In this document: positions 9,606-18,542 of the stretch, one piece after another | How the letters are laid out: every line of letters begins with the position of its first letter | Numbering within the stretch: the stretch's first letter is position 1 | NCBI GenBank assembly: GCA_016235125.1 | Contig: JACRLZ010000006.1 | Coordinates: forward strand, 328,058 to 392,057 | DNA: 64,000 bases | Reading direction: 5' to 3' | Origin: Sphingobacteriales bacterium | GTDB taxonomy: Bacteria; Bacteroidota; Bacteroidia; Chitinophagales; Chitinophagaceae | Position numbers and translations under genes: made by a program | The notes under the pieces: generated by a model | Seen by the model: only the letters and a program-made list of their open reading frames with translations | Databases searched by the model: none | Told to the model about the DNA's origin: nothing

Positions 9606-10751
9606 TTAATAATCGATCACTTGTTCCTCTATCATCTCCGGCATCTCCCGCCATTCATACTGCTGATTTCTCAGCTGCGGTTCAAAACCTGCTTCACGAA
9701 TGGCTTCCTGTATGGATCTGTAAGTAAACCGATGCGGCGCTCCCGCAGCACTCACCACATTTTCTTCGAGCATGATGCTTCCGAAATCATTTGCCCCTGC
9801 CTGTAAACATATTTGTGCTGTTTGTTTGCCAACTGTAAGCCAGCTTGCCTGTATATTTTTAATATTCGGCAGCATGATGCGGCTGAGTGCAATCATGCGG
9901 ATATATTCTTCGGGTGTAGTGAGATTATGTACGCCACGAATTTTTGCCAGTAGTGTATCAACATCCTGGAATGTCCAGGGGATGAAAGCAAGAAAACCCT
10001 GCCTGCCGGCAGGCAGGCCTTTGCCTCCCTCCTTTGCCATTTCCTGCACTTCACGGATTTTCACCAGGTGTTCAAAACGTTCTTCAATTGTTTCCACATG
10101 ACCAAACATCATCGTGGCGCTGGTTGTGATATTTAATTTATGCGCCTCATGCATAATGTCGAGCCATTCCTGTGCACCGCATTTGCCTTTGCTGATCAAT
10201 CTTCTTACCCGGTCAATCAATATTTCAGCGCCGGCTCCCGGTAATGAATCCATCCCCGCTTCTTTTAATGCCATCAGCACTTCCCGGTGGGTACTCTTTT
10301 CCAATTTGGTTATATGTGCCACTTCCGGCGGGCCCAATGCATGTAATTTTATTTGCGGGAATTCTTTTTTTATTTGCCTGAATGTGTCAACATAAAATTG
10401 CAAGCCCAGTTCCGGATGATGACCGCCTTGCAATAGTAACTGATCTCCTCCCCACTTCAATGTCTCTTCAATTTTTTTCCGGTAGGTGGGCATGTCGGTA
10501 ATATAGGCTTCAGCATGTCCCGGTATGCGGTAGAAGTTACAGAACTTGCAATTGGCAATACAGACATTAGTAGTGTTTACATTCCGGTCTATCTGCCAGG
10601 TCACTTTTCCATGCGGCACCTGTTTTTTGCGCAGCTCGTCCGCAATAAACATCAGATCCGCCAGCGGGGCATGATGATAGAGGTAAACGCCTTCCTCAAT
10701 GGTAAGAAATTCAAAGGCAACGGCTTTTTGATACAAATCGTTTAGCTGCAT
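9606..10751 (-). CDS. mqnC: Cyclic dehypoxanthinyl futalosine synthase, with in-frame palindrome insert
   Basis: Radical SAM enzyme of the futalosine route to menaquinone; it cyclises dehypoxanthinyl futalosine in the cytoplasm. The 4Fe-4S/SAM motif CxxxCxxC is at C64, C68 and C71 (VCIANCKFCNFYR). The TIM-barrel segments typical of MqnC follow, including LLQGGHHPEL, SLPGAGAEIL and ATMMFGHVET, and a C-terminal domain with ANDFGSIMLEENVV. At about residue 245, EGGKG is followed by LPAGRQG, encoded by a 20-bp perfect palindrome, while the flanking text continues as normal MqnC (FLAFIPWTFQ). This sits in a loop and should leave the core intact. It agrees with the menaquinol-using complex III encoded in this window. 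Confidence 0.93.
   Translation of the reverse strand: MQLNDLYQKAVAFEFLTIEEGVYLYHHAPLADLMFIADELRKKQVPHGKVTWQIDRNVNTTNVCIANCKFCNFYRIPGHAEAYITDMPTYRKKIEETLKWGGDQLLLQGGHHPELGLQFYVDTFRQIKKEFPQIKLHALGPPEVAHITKLEKSTHREVLMALKEAGMDSLPGAGAEILIDRVRRLISKGKCGAQEWLDIMHEAHKLNITTSATMMFGHVETIEERFEHLVKIREVQEMAKEGGKGLPAGRQGFLAFIPWTFQDVDTLLAKIRGVHNLTTPEEYIRMIALSRIMLPNIKNIQASWLTVGKQTAQICLQAGANDFGSIMLEENVVSAAGAPHRFTYRSIQEAIREAGFEPQLRNQQYEWREMPEMIEEQVIDY
9998..10017 (+). repeat. 20-bp palindrome CCTGCCTGCCGGCAGGCAGG inside mqnC
   Basis: Perfect palindrome read in frame on the minus strand as LPAGRQ. A near-copy (18 of 20 bases the same) is at 14801-14820 in a non-coding gap, so this is a dispersed repeat and not part of the ancestral gene. 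Confidence 0.85.
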
Positions 10752-10897
10752 CCGGCAAAGGTACAGTGTTGGTCAAAAAGGGGTGAGCGGTACAGATAAC
10801 ACAAAGAGATGACCTATTTTTATGCAATAGGGAACCCGTTCTGCATCTTTCATCCTGAACTGACTGTCTTTAACCGGATGGCTAACCTGGCAAAGCG

Positions 10898-12094
10898 ATG
10901 AAAAAATTTCTATTATCAATTGGCTGCCTGATTTTCTTATGTAATGCTGTGCCCCTGGCAGCACAGGAAGAATTCATTGAACCTCCTTCCCGTCAGCTTA
11001 CGATTCTTCCGTTTACACAACTCACTGGTGGTATAGTTATCATTCAGGCCAAGCTGGGCAATTTTCCCGATACACTCAATTTTATACTTGATACCGGCAG
11101 CAGCGGCATATCACTTGACTCCACCACAGTTGAATATCTTAAACTCGTACCCACTCCAACCGAAAGAACCATTCGTGGCATAGCAGGCATACGCAAAGTG
11201 AGTTTTCTTTTCAACCAGCAATTAAAATTTCCGGGTCTTACTATTGACAGCCTCGACTTTCATATAAATGATTATGCCATCCTTACTGCAGTATATGGAG
11301 AACGGATTGATGGCATTATCGGGTATTCCGTTTTCAAACGGTATATTTTAAAATTTGACTATGATAGTTCGAAAGTCAGCTTCTGGACCAACGGAACACT
11401 TCGCTACCCAAGAGGCGGATACCTGCTAAAACCCACCATTAATTTATTGGTAGCGCAACAACTGAGAGTAAGAGATGTAGAAGCAGTAAGCTCAAGATTT
11501 TTATATGACATGGGAGCCGGTGTTTGCATGTTGCTGACCCGTGATTTTATTTCCGACAGCGATTTTCTTGATAAAAAAAGAAAACGCTATGTAAAGGAAG
11601 GAGAAGGATTGGGTGGAAAAATTGACATGGAACTTACCGTGATCAGGGAAGTGAAACTGGGCCCTTATAAATTCAGGAATGTGCCGGTTTACATTTTTGA
11701 TGATGAAAACAATGTGACCAACTATCCCTATATGGGCGGGCTGATCGGCAATGATATACTCCGCCGGTTTAATGTTATACTGAATTATACGAAAGGTGAT
11801 ATCTATCTCATGCCAAACACACATTTTCTTGAACCATTCGATTATTCTTATTCCGGGGTTGAATTATACCTTATTAATGGGGAGATCCTTATTGGCGATG
11901 TGGCCAGGGGTTCACCGGGAGAAGCGGCAGGCATTAAGGAAGGCGACCAGGTAATTGCGGTAAACAAAAATTTTTCTCAAAACCTGAACCAGTATAAGGT
12001 GGCCTTGCAAACCCCCCATGAAAAAGTGCAGTTAGTGATACGCCGCAATGGCGAACTGAAACAAATTGAATTTAAGGTCAGAAGTATTTTCTGA
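10898..12094 (+). CDS. Retropepsin-like aspartyl protease with C-terminal PDZ domain
   Basis: Exported 398-aa protein with a signal peptide ending near PLAAQ. Two aspartyl-protease-like lobes follow. The first has the catalytic motif DTGSSGISLD (about residue 65). The second has DMGAGVCMLL (about residue 205), a DxG variant at the matching place. The C terminus (about 320-398) is a PDZ domain with G-x-L-I-G-D-V, GSPGEAAGIKEGDQV and a closing strand. This layout is common in periplasmic aspartyl proteases of Bacteroidota; substrates are unknown. A hairpin terminator follows at 12146. Confidence 0.85.
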   Translation: MKKFLLSIGCLIFLCNAVPLAAQEEFIEPPSRQLTILPFTQLTGGIVIIQAKLGNFPDTLNFILDTGSSGISLDSTTVEYLKLVPTPTERTIRGIAGIRKVSFLFNQQLKFPGLTIDSLDFHINDYAILTAVYGERIDGIIGYSVFKRYILKFDYDSSKVSFWTNGTLRYPRGGYLLKPTINLLVAQQLRVRDVEAVSSRFLYDMGAGVCMLLTRDFISDSDFLDKKRKRYVKEGEGLGGKIDMELTVIREVKLGPYKFRNVPVYIFDDENNVTNYPYMGGLIGNDILRRFNVILNYTKGDIYLMPNTHFLEPFDYSYSGVELYLINGEILIGDVARGSPGEAAGIKEGDQVIAVNKNFSQNLNQYKVALQTPHEKVQLVIRRNGELKQIEFKVRSIF

Positions 12095-12145
12095 TTTAGC
12101 AACCTTTTCTTTAATGCCAGACTGCGTTTTTCAATAATTTTACAT

Positions 12146-12180
12146 AGCCCGCCATAGCTTCAGCGACGGCGGGCTCTTTA
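12146..12180 (+). terminator. Hairpin terminator or REP-like palindrome
   Basis: AGCCCGCC (12146-12153) pairs with GGCGGGCT (12168-12175), followed by CTTTA. It lies between the aspartyl protease gene and the M16 pair. The T-run is short, so it may instead be a repetitive palindrome. Confidence 0.55.
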
Positions 12181-12199
12181 CTCTTTACCTGTTTAAAAT

Positions 12200-13438
12200 A
12201 TGATACAATTTGAAAGATTCACATTATCCAACGGCCTTCGTGTAATCGTTCACCAGGATATGAGCACACCCATGGCGGTATTGGATATTATGTATGATGT
12301 GGGGGCAAGAGATGAAAATCCCGGAAAAACCGGGTTTGCCCATTTGTTTGAGCATTTGATGTTTGGAGGTTCGGTGAATATTCCCAATTATGATGAGCCG
12401 TTACAGATGGCGGGCGGTGAGAACAATGCCTATACCACCAATGACCTTACCAATTATTATATTCAGTTACCTGCCGAAAATCTTGAAACGGCTTTCTGGC
12501 TCGAAAGCGACAGAATGTTATCGCTGGCTTTTGGCGAAAAGAGTTTAGAGACTCAGCGAAAAGTTGTTTGTGAAGAGTTCAAAGAACATTATCTCACCAA
12601 ACCCTATGGTGATGCATGGCATAAGATGCGGGAACTGTCTTACAAGGTTCATCCATACAGGTGGATGACGATCGGCAAAGAATTATCCCATATTGAAAAT
12701 GCAAAGCTGGAAGATGTGCAACATTTTTTCTTCAAACATTACCGCCCCGTAAATGCTGTAATGGTAGTGGCAGGAAATGTTACAACAGAAAAAGTGAAAG
12801 CCCTGGCGGAAAAATGGTTTGCCGATATTCCGGCAGGGGAAAAATATAAACGCAATCTTCCGCAAGAGCCCGGGCAAGCGGAAGAAAGACGAATGGAAAT
12901 AAAAGCTAATGTGCCCCTGGATGCGCTATATAAATGCTGGCATATAGCAGGCAGACTCGACAGGAAATATTATATCACCGACCTGCTGACGGATATTTTA
13001 AGCGGAGGCGGGTCATCCAGATTATACCAGTCATTGGTCAAAGAAAAAAAACTGTTCAGCAATATTGAGTGCTATCATTTCGGCAGCACCGATGCGGGGC
13101 TATTGGCCATTGAAGGGAAATTGGTGAAAGGAGTAAAAATTGAAGAAGCTGAAAAAGCGGTGGATATGGAATTGGATAAAATGAAAAATGAACTGGTCAA
13201 AGAAACAGAATTGCAGAAAGTAAAGAACAAAACGGAAAGCATGATCGCATTTGAAGACATGAGTGTGATGAGCAGGGCCAACAGTCTTGCCTATTATGAA
13301 ATTCTCGGCGATGCAGCCTGGATGAATTTTGAGCTGGAGAAATACGGGTCGGTAACTGTTGATGACATTTTACAGGAAAGCAAGAATATTTTCCATGACT
13401 CCAATTGTAATACGATATATTATTTATCGAATAACTAA
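12200..13438 (+). CDS. M16 peptidase, catalytic subunit
   Basis: Zinc metallopeptidase of the M16 family (insulinase/mitochondrial processing type), 412 aa. The inverted zinc motif HxxEH is present as HLFEH (H48, E51, H52), with the usual acidic helix downstream (VVCEEFKEHY) for the third ligand. No signal peptide is seen, so a cytoplasmic location is likely unless exported another way. The next gene, 12 bp later, is an M16 subunit without the zinc motif. This matches two-subunit M16 enzymes in which one partner carries the zinc site and the other the Arg/Tyr substrate-binding pair. Confidence 0.92.
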   Translation: MIQFERFTLSNGLRVIVHQDMSTPMAVLDIMYDVGARDENPGKTGFAHLFEHLMFGGSVNIPNYDEPLQMAGGENNAYTTNDLTNYYIQLPAENLETAFWLESDRMLSLAFGEKSLETQRKVVCEEFKEHYLTKPYGDAWHKMRELSYKVHPYRWMTIGKELSHIENAKLEDVQHFFFKHYRPVNAVMVVAGNVTTEKVKALAEKWFADIPAGEKYKRNLPQEPGQAEERRMEIKANVPLDALYKCWHIAGRLDRKYYITDLLTDILSGGGSSRLYQSLVKEKKLFSNIECYHFGSTDAGLLAIEGKLVKGVKIEEAEKAVDMELDKMKNELVKETELQKVKNKTESMIAFEDMSVMSRANSLAYYEILGDAAWMNFELEKYGSVTVDDILQESKNIFHDSNCNTIYYLSNN

Positions 13439-13450
13439 TCACTGAAAAGA

Positions 13451-14725
13451 ATGCCGGACAGGAAACAAGCCCCCGAAATAGTAGATGCGGTCAATTTTCA
13501 CCTGGCGCTGAAGCCATATCAGAAGATCGTTTTAAAAAATGGCGTGGAAGTATATGCAGTAGATGCAGGAGCCGAAGAAGTAATGTCGGTGGAGTGGGTT
13601 TTCTATGCCGGCAATTGCTTTGAGGAACAAAACCTAGTGGCGGCCACAGCTAATTTTTTATTACGCAACGGAACTTCAAGGCGAAATGCTTTTCAGATCA
13701 ATGAACATTTTGAATATTACGGTTCTTATCTCAACAGGGCATGTTATAATGAAACGGCAACGATAACACTTCATTGTCTTACCAAACACATTGCCGGATT
13801 GCTGCCGGTGGTCAGGGAATTAATTACCGACTCTGTGATGCCGGAAGAAGAACTGGCAATTTATAAACAAAACATGAAACAGCGGCTGAAAGTGAATCTG
13901 AAGAAAAGTGATTTTGTGGCCGGCCGGTTAATTGATGCGGCTTTGTATGGCGAACAGCATCCTTACGGAAAATACAGCAGCCCCGAAACTTTTGATGCCG
14001 TACAGAGAGAAACATTGCTGGAGTTTTATGACAAGTATTACCGTGATGGAAAACTGATAATGTTTATTGCCGGTAAGCTGCCGGGCAGTCTTGAACAATT
14101 ATTGAATCAGCATTTTGGTGATTTGCCGGATAGTCATGTTGAAGCGAAATCAGCAGCGCTTCAGCCGGCATCAGAAATGAAATCAAGAGTGACCAATGAT
14201 CCGGAAGGCGTGCAGGGATCTATTCGTATTGCAAGGCCATTCCCCAACCGGCATCATCCTGATTTTTTAAAAGTGCAGGTGCTGAATATTTTATTTGGCG
14301 GATTTTTTGGTTCAAGACTGATGAGCAATATCCGGGAGGATAAAGGATACACCTACGGAATCCATAGTTTTTTGCACAATCATATTCAGCATTCGGCATG
14401 GATGATAAGCACCGAAGCAGGCAAAGATGTTTGTGAGGCAGCCATTGCCGAAGTGTATAAAGAAATGAAAGATCTGCGGGAGGAGCTGGTGGGAAATGAA
14501 GAATTAATGCTGGTTAGAAACTACATGATGGGCAGCATTCTTGGCGATCTCGATGGTCCTTTCCAGATCATTGCCCGATGGAAAAATATTATTCTCAATG
14601 ACCTTACAGAACAATACTTTTACGATTCTATTAATACCATCAAAACAATTTCAGCCGAAGAGTTACAATCACTGGCGCAGAAATACCTGAAGCCGGAAGA
14701 GTTTTATGAGTTGGTGGTGGTGTAA
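13451..14725 (+). CDS. M16 peptidase-like, non-catalytic partner subunit
   Basis: A 424-aa M16-fold protein. Where HxxEH should stand, the text reads NCFEEQNLVAATANFLL, so the zinc site is lost. The C-terminal lobe keeps the substrate-binding segment (REDKGYTYGIHS), with the Arg and Tyr typical of the active dimer's second subunit. It is therefore the expected partner of the upstream HLFEH subunit; the 12-bp gap supports joint expression. An inverted-repeat element begins 1 base after the stop. Confidence 0.9.
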   Translation: MPDRKQAPEIVDAVNFHLALKPYQKIVLKNGVEVYAVDAGAEEVMSVEWVFYAGNCFEEQNLVAATANFLLRNGTSRRNAFQINEHFEYYGSYLNRACYNETATITLHCLTKHIAGLLPVVRELITDSVMPEEELAIYKQNMKQRLKVNLKKSDFVAGRLIDAALYGEQHPYGKYSSPETFDAVQRETLLEFYDKYYRDGKLIMFIAGKLPGSLEQLLNQHFGDLPDSHVEAKSAALQPASEMKSRVTNDPEGVQGSIRIARPFPNRHHPDFLKVQVLNILFGGFFGSRLMSNIREDKGYTYGIHSFLHNHIQHSAWMISTEAGKDVCEAAIAEVYKEMKDLREELVGNEELMLVRNYMMGSILGDLDGPFQIIARWKNIILNDLTEQYFYDSINTIKTISAEELQSLAQKYLKPEEFYELVVV

Positions 14726-14726
14726 A

Positions 14727-14834
14727 TTTTTCAACACAGAGTTTTTGAGTTACTGAGTTACACTGAGAATGTGCTCAGTGCAACTCATCTTCTCTGTATC
14801 CCTGCCTGCCGTCAGGCAGGTCTGTGTTGAAAAA
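14727..14834 (+). repeat. 108-bp element with 14-bp perfect terminal inverted repeats
   Basis: TTTTTCAACACAGA (14727-14740) and its exact complement TCTGTGTTGAAAAA (14821-14834) bracket the whole gap between the M16 partner gene and the E1 gene. Inside is a near-palindrome at 14801-14820 (CCTGCCTGCCGTCAGGCAGG), almost the same as the palindrome in mqnC, plus a CTCAGTG/CACTGAG pair. The transcript would fold into a long hairpin. Confidence 0.8.
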
Positions 14835-14851
14835 ACCCTGAACTTCGCAGC

Positions 14852-16870
14852 ATGACCTTCGATCGCAAAGAGTTATCCAACGAACAACTTTTACATTTTT
14901 ACAGAAGCATTCTCTGGCCCCGCATGATTGAGGATAAAATGCTGGTCTTACTTCGCCAGGGAAAAATTTCCAAATGGTTCAGCGGTATCGGCCAGGAAGC
15001 AATTGCTGTTGGTGCAACCTTGGCTTTGCAACAGGACGAGTGGATAATGCCGCTTCACAGAAACCTCGGCGTATTCACTACCCGTAATATGCCATTGAGT
15101 AAACTTTTCATGCAATGGCAGGGAGCTCAGGAGGGCTATAGCAAAGGAAGAGAAAGAAGTTTTCATTTCGGTAACATGGAACATCATATCTGCGGGATGA
15201 TCTCACATCTTGGTCCGCAACTTGCCATTGCGGATGGAGTAGCATTAGCACATAAATTAAGAAAGGAAAACAAAGTATCATTGGCATTTACAGGCGATGG
15301 CGGTACGAGTGAAGGCGATTTTCATGAAGCATTGAATGTGGCTGCTGTCTGGGATCTGCCGGTCATATTTATTATTGAAAATAATGGCTATGGTTTAAGC
15401 ACACCGGTTAATGAACAGTATCGCTGTATAAGTCTAATTGATAAAGCGAAAGGCTATGGCATGGAAGGAGTGCAGATTGATGGAAATAATTTACTGGCTG
15501 TTTATGATACAGTGAAAGGAGTGAGAGAGTTTTGTGTCAAGCATCAGAAGCCATACTTGATTGAATGCATGACCTTCCGCATGCGGGGGCATGAAGAAGC
15601 CAGTGGCACCAAATATGTACCGCAGGATCTATTCCGGCTTTGGGAACAAAAAGATCCGATAAAAAGTTATGAACGATATCTTATTGAAGCAGGGGTGATG
15701 AATGAGATGAAAGTGGCGGAGATAAGAAATGAATTCAAAGATAAAATTGAAAGTGAATTACAGACAGGATTTGCAGCGAGTCCGGTAATAGCTGATGTGG
15801 AAACAGAATTGGATGATGTTTATGCAAAGCAGGAGGTCAGAAGTCAGAGGTCAGAGGTCAGATTGCTTGATAATTCGGAGTTGTATTCCGACTTCGGACT
15901 TCCGACCTCTGACCTCAGGTTAATAGATGCAATAAAACAGGGCCTTCATCAAAGTATGAAAGCTCATCCCAACCTCATCCTCATGGGCCAGGACATTGCA
16001 GAATATGGCGGGGCATTTAAAATCACGGAAGGGTTTGTGCAGGAATTTGGAAAAGAAAGAGTGAGGAATACTCCATTGTGTGAAAGTGCTATCGTCGGCA
16101 CTGCATTAGGTTTGTCCTTAGAAGGGTACAAGAGTATGATGGAAATGCAGTTTGCTGATTTTGTTTCAGTGGGTTTCAATCAAATTGTAAATAATCTTGC
16201 AAAGATCCATTATCGCTGGGGACAAAATGCTGATGTTGTGATACGTATGCCGACAGGTGCAGGGGTTGGCGCCGGTCCTTTTCATTCTCAAAGTAATGAA
16301 GTCTGGTTTACTCATGTGCCGGGATTGAAGGTTGTTTATCCCAGTACACCCATAGATGCAAAAGGGTTATTGATTGCCGCTATCAATGATCCAAACCCGG
16401 TGATGTATTTTGAGCATAAAGCATTGTACCGTTCTGTTAGCGGCCCTGTGCCGGAAGAGTATTATGAAATTGAAATCGGGGAGGCAAGACATGTGAGAGA
16501 GGGAGATGAGATTTCCATCATCACTTATGGAGCCGGAGTGCATTGGGCGGAAGATTATGCCGCTGAACATCCGGAAATTTCTATCGACATTCTTGATTTA
16601 AGAACATTAGCGCCGCTTGATTATTTAGCTATCCGTGAAGCAGTGCAAAGAACAGGAAGGGTTTTAATTCTCCATGAAGATACATTGATCGGTGGCATCG
16701 GAGGAGAGATAGCTGCATGGATCGCCGAAAATTGTTTTTCTATTTTGGATGCGCCGGTGATGCGCTGTGCAAGCTTGGATACTCCTGTTCCATTCTCCAT
16801 AGAGCTGGAGCAAAATTTTCTGGCGAAAGCAAGGCTGGATGAATGTGTTCAGAAACTGATCAACTACTGA
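14852..16870 (+). CDS. 2-oxoacid dehydrogenase E1, alpha and beta subunits fused
   Basis: Thiamine-diphosphate-dependent E1 of a 2-oxoacid dehydrogenase complex (branched-chain or pyruvate type), 672 aa. Residues 1-325 are the alpha part, with the ThDP/Mg motif GDGGTSEGDFHEA...ENNGYG and the phosphorylation-loop-like MRGHEEASG. Residues about 360-672 are the beta part (LMGQDIAEYGGAFKITEGF, PTGAGVGAGPFHSQSNE, LHEDTLIGGIGGEI). The linker, about residues 328-358, is encoded by repeat DNA with a 13-bp inverted repeat. Fused alpha-beta E1 proteins are known in Bacteroidota; the exact substrate is not decided by the sequence. No E2 or E3 gene lies nearby. Confidence 0.92.
   Translation: MTFDRKELSNEQLLHFYRSILWPRMIEDKMLVLLRQGKISKWFSGIGQEAIAVGATLALQQDEWIMPLHRNLGVFTTRNMPLSKLFMQWQGAQEGYSKGRERSFHFGNMEHHICGMISHLGPQLAIADGVALAHKLRKENKVSLAFTGDGGTSEGDFHEALNVAAVWDLPVIFIIENNGYGLSTPVNEQYRCISLIDKAKGYGMEGVQIDGNNLLAVYDTVKGVREFCVKHQKPYLIECMTFRMRGHEEASGTKYVPQDLFRLWEQKDPIKSYERYLIEAGVMNEMKVAEIRNEFKDKIESELQTGFAASPVIADVETELDDVYAKQEVRSQRSEVRLLDNSELYSDFGLPTSDLRLIDAIKQGLHQSMKAHPNLILMGQDIAEYGGAFKITEGFVQEFGKERVRNTPLCESAIVGTALGLSLEGYKSMMEMQFADFVSVGFNQIVNNLAKIHYRWGQNADVVIRMPTGAGVGAGPFHSQSNEVWFTHVPGLKVVYPSTPIDAKGLLIAAINDPNPVMYFEHKALYRSVSGPVPEEYYEIEIGEARHVREGDEISIITYGAGVHWAEDYAAEHPEISIDILDLRTLAPLDYLAIREAVQRTGRVLILHEDTLIGGIGGEIAAWIAENCFSILDAPVMRCASLDTPVPFSIELEQNFLAKARLDECVQKLINY
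15832..15920 (+). repeat. In-frame inverted repeat in the E1 alpha-beta linker
   Basis: Direct copies of GAGGTCAGA-type units (15834-15861) lead to a 13-bp perfect inverted repeat, GAGGTCAGAGGTC (15847-15859) with GACCTCTGACCTC (15904-15916). It encodes a low-complexity peptide (EVRSQRSEVR ... LPTSDLRL) with no relation to E1 sequence. Confidence 0.8.
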
Positions 16871-16997
16871 AATACATTTTTTTTCTACGGACAGTTTAAC
16901 TTGTATGTCCTTACCTACTACTCTACATTACTTCTCCGTGCCGGGTTCTTATTTATACTAAACGAAATACGATTTGCGTTTTGAAAAAAACTATGTT

Positions 16998-17864
16998 ATG
17001 AAACCACTTCTTATTGCCAGTACCGCTTTCCTGTTTCTTTCGGCTTTCGGGCCAAAGAAAAAAAGTAAACTGAATCTGCCTGAAGAATTTGTCCGGATTC
17101 CGGCAGGCACCTGGCATGATAGTAAATGGGGCGGAACATATGATACCTGGAAATTGGTATCCACCTCCGGTTTTTATATGTCGAAATATGAAGTAACCAA
17201 CTTGCAATACCGCCAATTTTATAACGAAGTGGGTCTGGTGCTGAGTGATGAAGAAAGAAAAAAAATTATGTGCGACTCATCCGGATGGAAAAACAAGCCA
17301 ATGGAGGCAAGCTATTTCAGTCAACCGGCTTATAATAATTTTCCTGTTGTAAATATTTCATACGAAGGAGCTTCGAAATACTGTGAATGGCTTCAGCAAA
17401 AAATTCAAAAAGACAATCCTGGTTTTGTGGTGGAAGTTAAATTGCCGACCCGGCAGGAATGGACATGGGCAGCCATGGGAGGCCGGAGCCAGGCCATGTT
17501 CCCCTGGGGAAAATATTACCTGCTGAATAAGAAGGGAGAACCAATGTGTAATTTCAAAAGAATAAGCGACGGCGATGTTTACCGAAACAGGATAACCGGA
17601 AAACCCGAAGTAGCTGAAAGGGCCGCAGAAGATTCCCAAACATCTTATTATACTGCCACTGTTAAAAGTTTTTATCCCAATGACTACGGTTTGTATAATA
17701 TGTGCGGCAATGCAGCTGAAATGATTTCCGAAAAAGGAATCGCCATGGGCGGCAGCTGGAATGATTATGGTGGTGATGTGCAGATAAGAGCTGAAGCAAA
17801 ATATGAAAGCGCAGCGCCGACAATCGGATTCAGGCCCATTATCATGATTAAAGAAAAAGAATAA
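16998..17864 (+). CDS. Formylglycine-generating-enzyme (SUMF1/FGE-sulfatase) fold protein
   Basis: A 288-aa exported protein starting at the ATG at 16998; the earlier in-frame TTG at 16974 would only add a polar leader. The hydrophobic start (LLIASTAFLFLSAFG) is a probable signal sequence. The body has the FGE-sulfatase layout: FVRIPAGTW, YMSKYEVTNLQYRQF, VVNISYEGASKYCEW, KLPTRQEWTWAAMGG, PWG, NDYGLYNMCGNAAEMI, GGSWNDYG and GFRPII. The same fold is used by formylglycine-generating enzymes and by GldJ/GldK-type gliding and T9SS lipoproteins. The paired catalytic Cys of true FGE is not evident, so a structural or binding role is more likely. Confidence 0.8.
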   Translation: MKPLLIASTAFLFLSAFGPKKKSKLNLPEEFVRIPAGTWHDSKWGGTYDTWKLVSTSGFYMSKYEVTNLQYRQFYNEVGLVLSDEERKKIMCDSSGWKNKPMEASYFSQPAYNNFPVVNISYEGASKYCEWLQQKIQKDNPGFVVEVKLPTRQEWTWAAMGGRSQAMFPWGKYYLLNKKGEPMCNFKRISDGDVYRNRITGKPEVAERAAEDSQTSYYTATVKSFYPNDYGLYNMCGNAAEMISEKGIAMGGSWNDYGGDVQIRAEAKYESAAPTIGFRPIIMIKEKE

Positions 17865-17876
17865 ACATTACCAGTA

Positions 17877-18320
17877 TCAGATGGCCATTTTAGTCTTGAT
17901 GACTGCTAAGCCTTTCAATGTTTCACTGCTGTCGTTTTTAAACAAACCCATTTTATGTGAGTTGAAGTAGAACTTCTCTCCGGCAGGAGTAGTAATGGAA
18001 AGCCATTTCAGCATCCGCCAATCAGGTTCCTGTTGCACCGAACATACTTCCATATTAAAATCAAGGGGAACGGCTGTTTCACTGCTTTTATAGTACACTA
18101 TTTTGCCAATGATATATAAAGCCCCCATCGAATCAAAAAATTTAAACGAGTTTTTATATCTTTTGAAAGAAGCATAATGATAAGCGGCCACATACTCCAT
18201 CGGTTCTTTTATGCTTCTGAGAATTTTATTGAACTTTTGTTCTTTATTGAAATAAGTAATGACAATAGTAACAAGGCCCACAACGCCTCCTATTATTGCC
18301 CCGGTTGCAAAAGGTGACAT
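17877..18320 (-). CDS. Single-pass membrane protein, unknown function
   Basis: Not recognised. The 147-aa product begins with a glycine-rich hydrophobic segment (FATGAIIGGVVGLVTIVITYF) that should anchor it, followed by a basic helical stretch and a mostly beta-looking soluble domain. It converges on the FGE-fold gene, with 12 bases between the stops. Confidence 0.5.
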   Translation of the reverse strand: MSPFATGAIIGGVVGLVTIVITYFNKEQKFNKILRSIKEPMEYVAAYHYASFKRYKNSFKFFDSMGALYIIGKIVYYKSSETAVPLDFNMEVCSVQQEPDWRMLKWLSITTPAGEKFYFNSHKMGLFKNDSSETLKGLAVIKTKMAI

Positions 18321-18451
18321 AATATGTTTTTTGGAAAGTTAAGAGATTTCTTCAATTATGGGATACCAGTTTTTTGCAAAAAGTAAACAATAACAGGCCG
18401 AACTGCTGAGCCCCGGATACATCAGGAAAAAAATTGTCGGCGAAACACTTA

Positions 18452-18459
18452 TATATTTG
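18452..18459 (+). promoter_or_regulatory. Possible promoter -7 box
   Basis: TATATTTG matches the Bacteroidota -7 consensus TAnnTTTG exactly and lies 83 bases before the small lipoprotein ATG at 18543. The only upstream TTG (18434-18436) is 15 bases away, shorter than the usual 19, so support is weak. Confidence 0.3.
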
Positions 18460-18542
18460 TGATGCCAGGATGAACTGGCAGCAGGTTATCATGCGAGGTT
18501 GATTAAAAATGTCTTTTTAAAATCATCATAATGTAAACCAAC

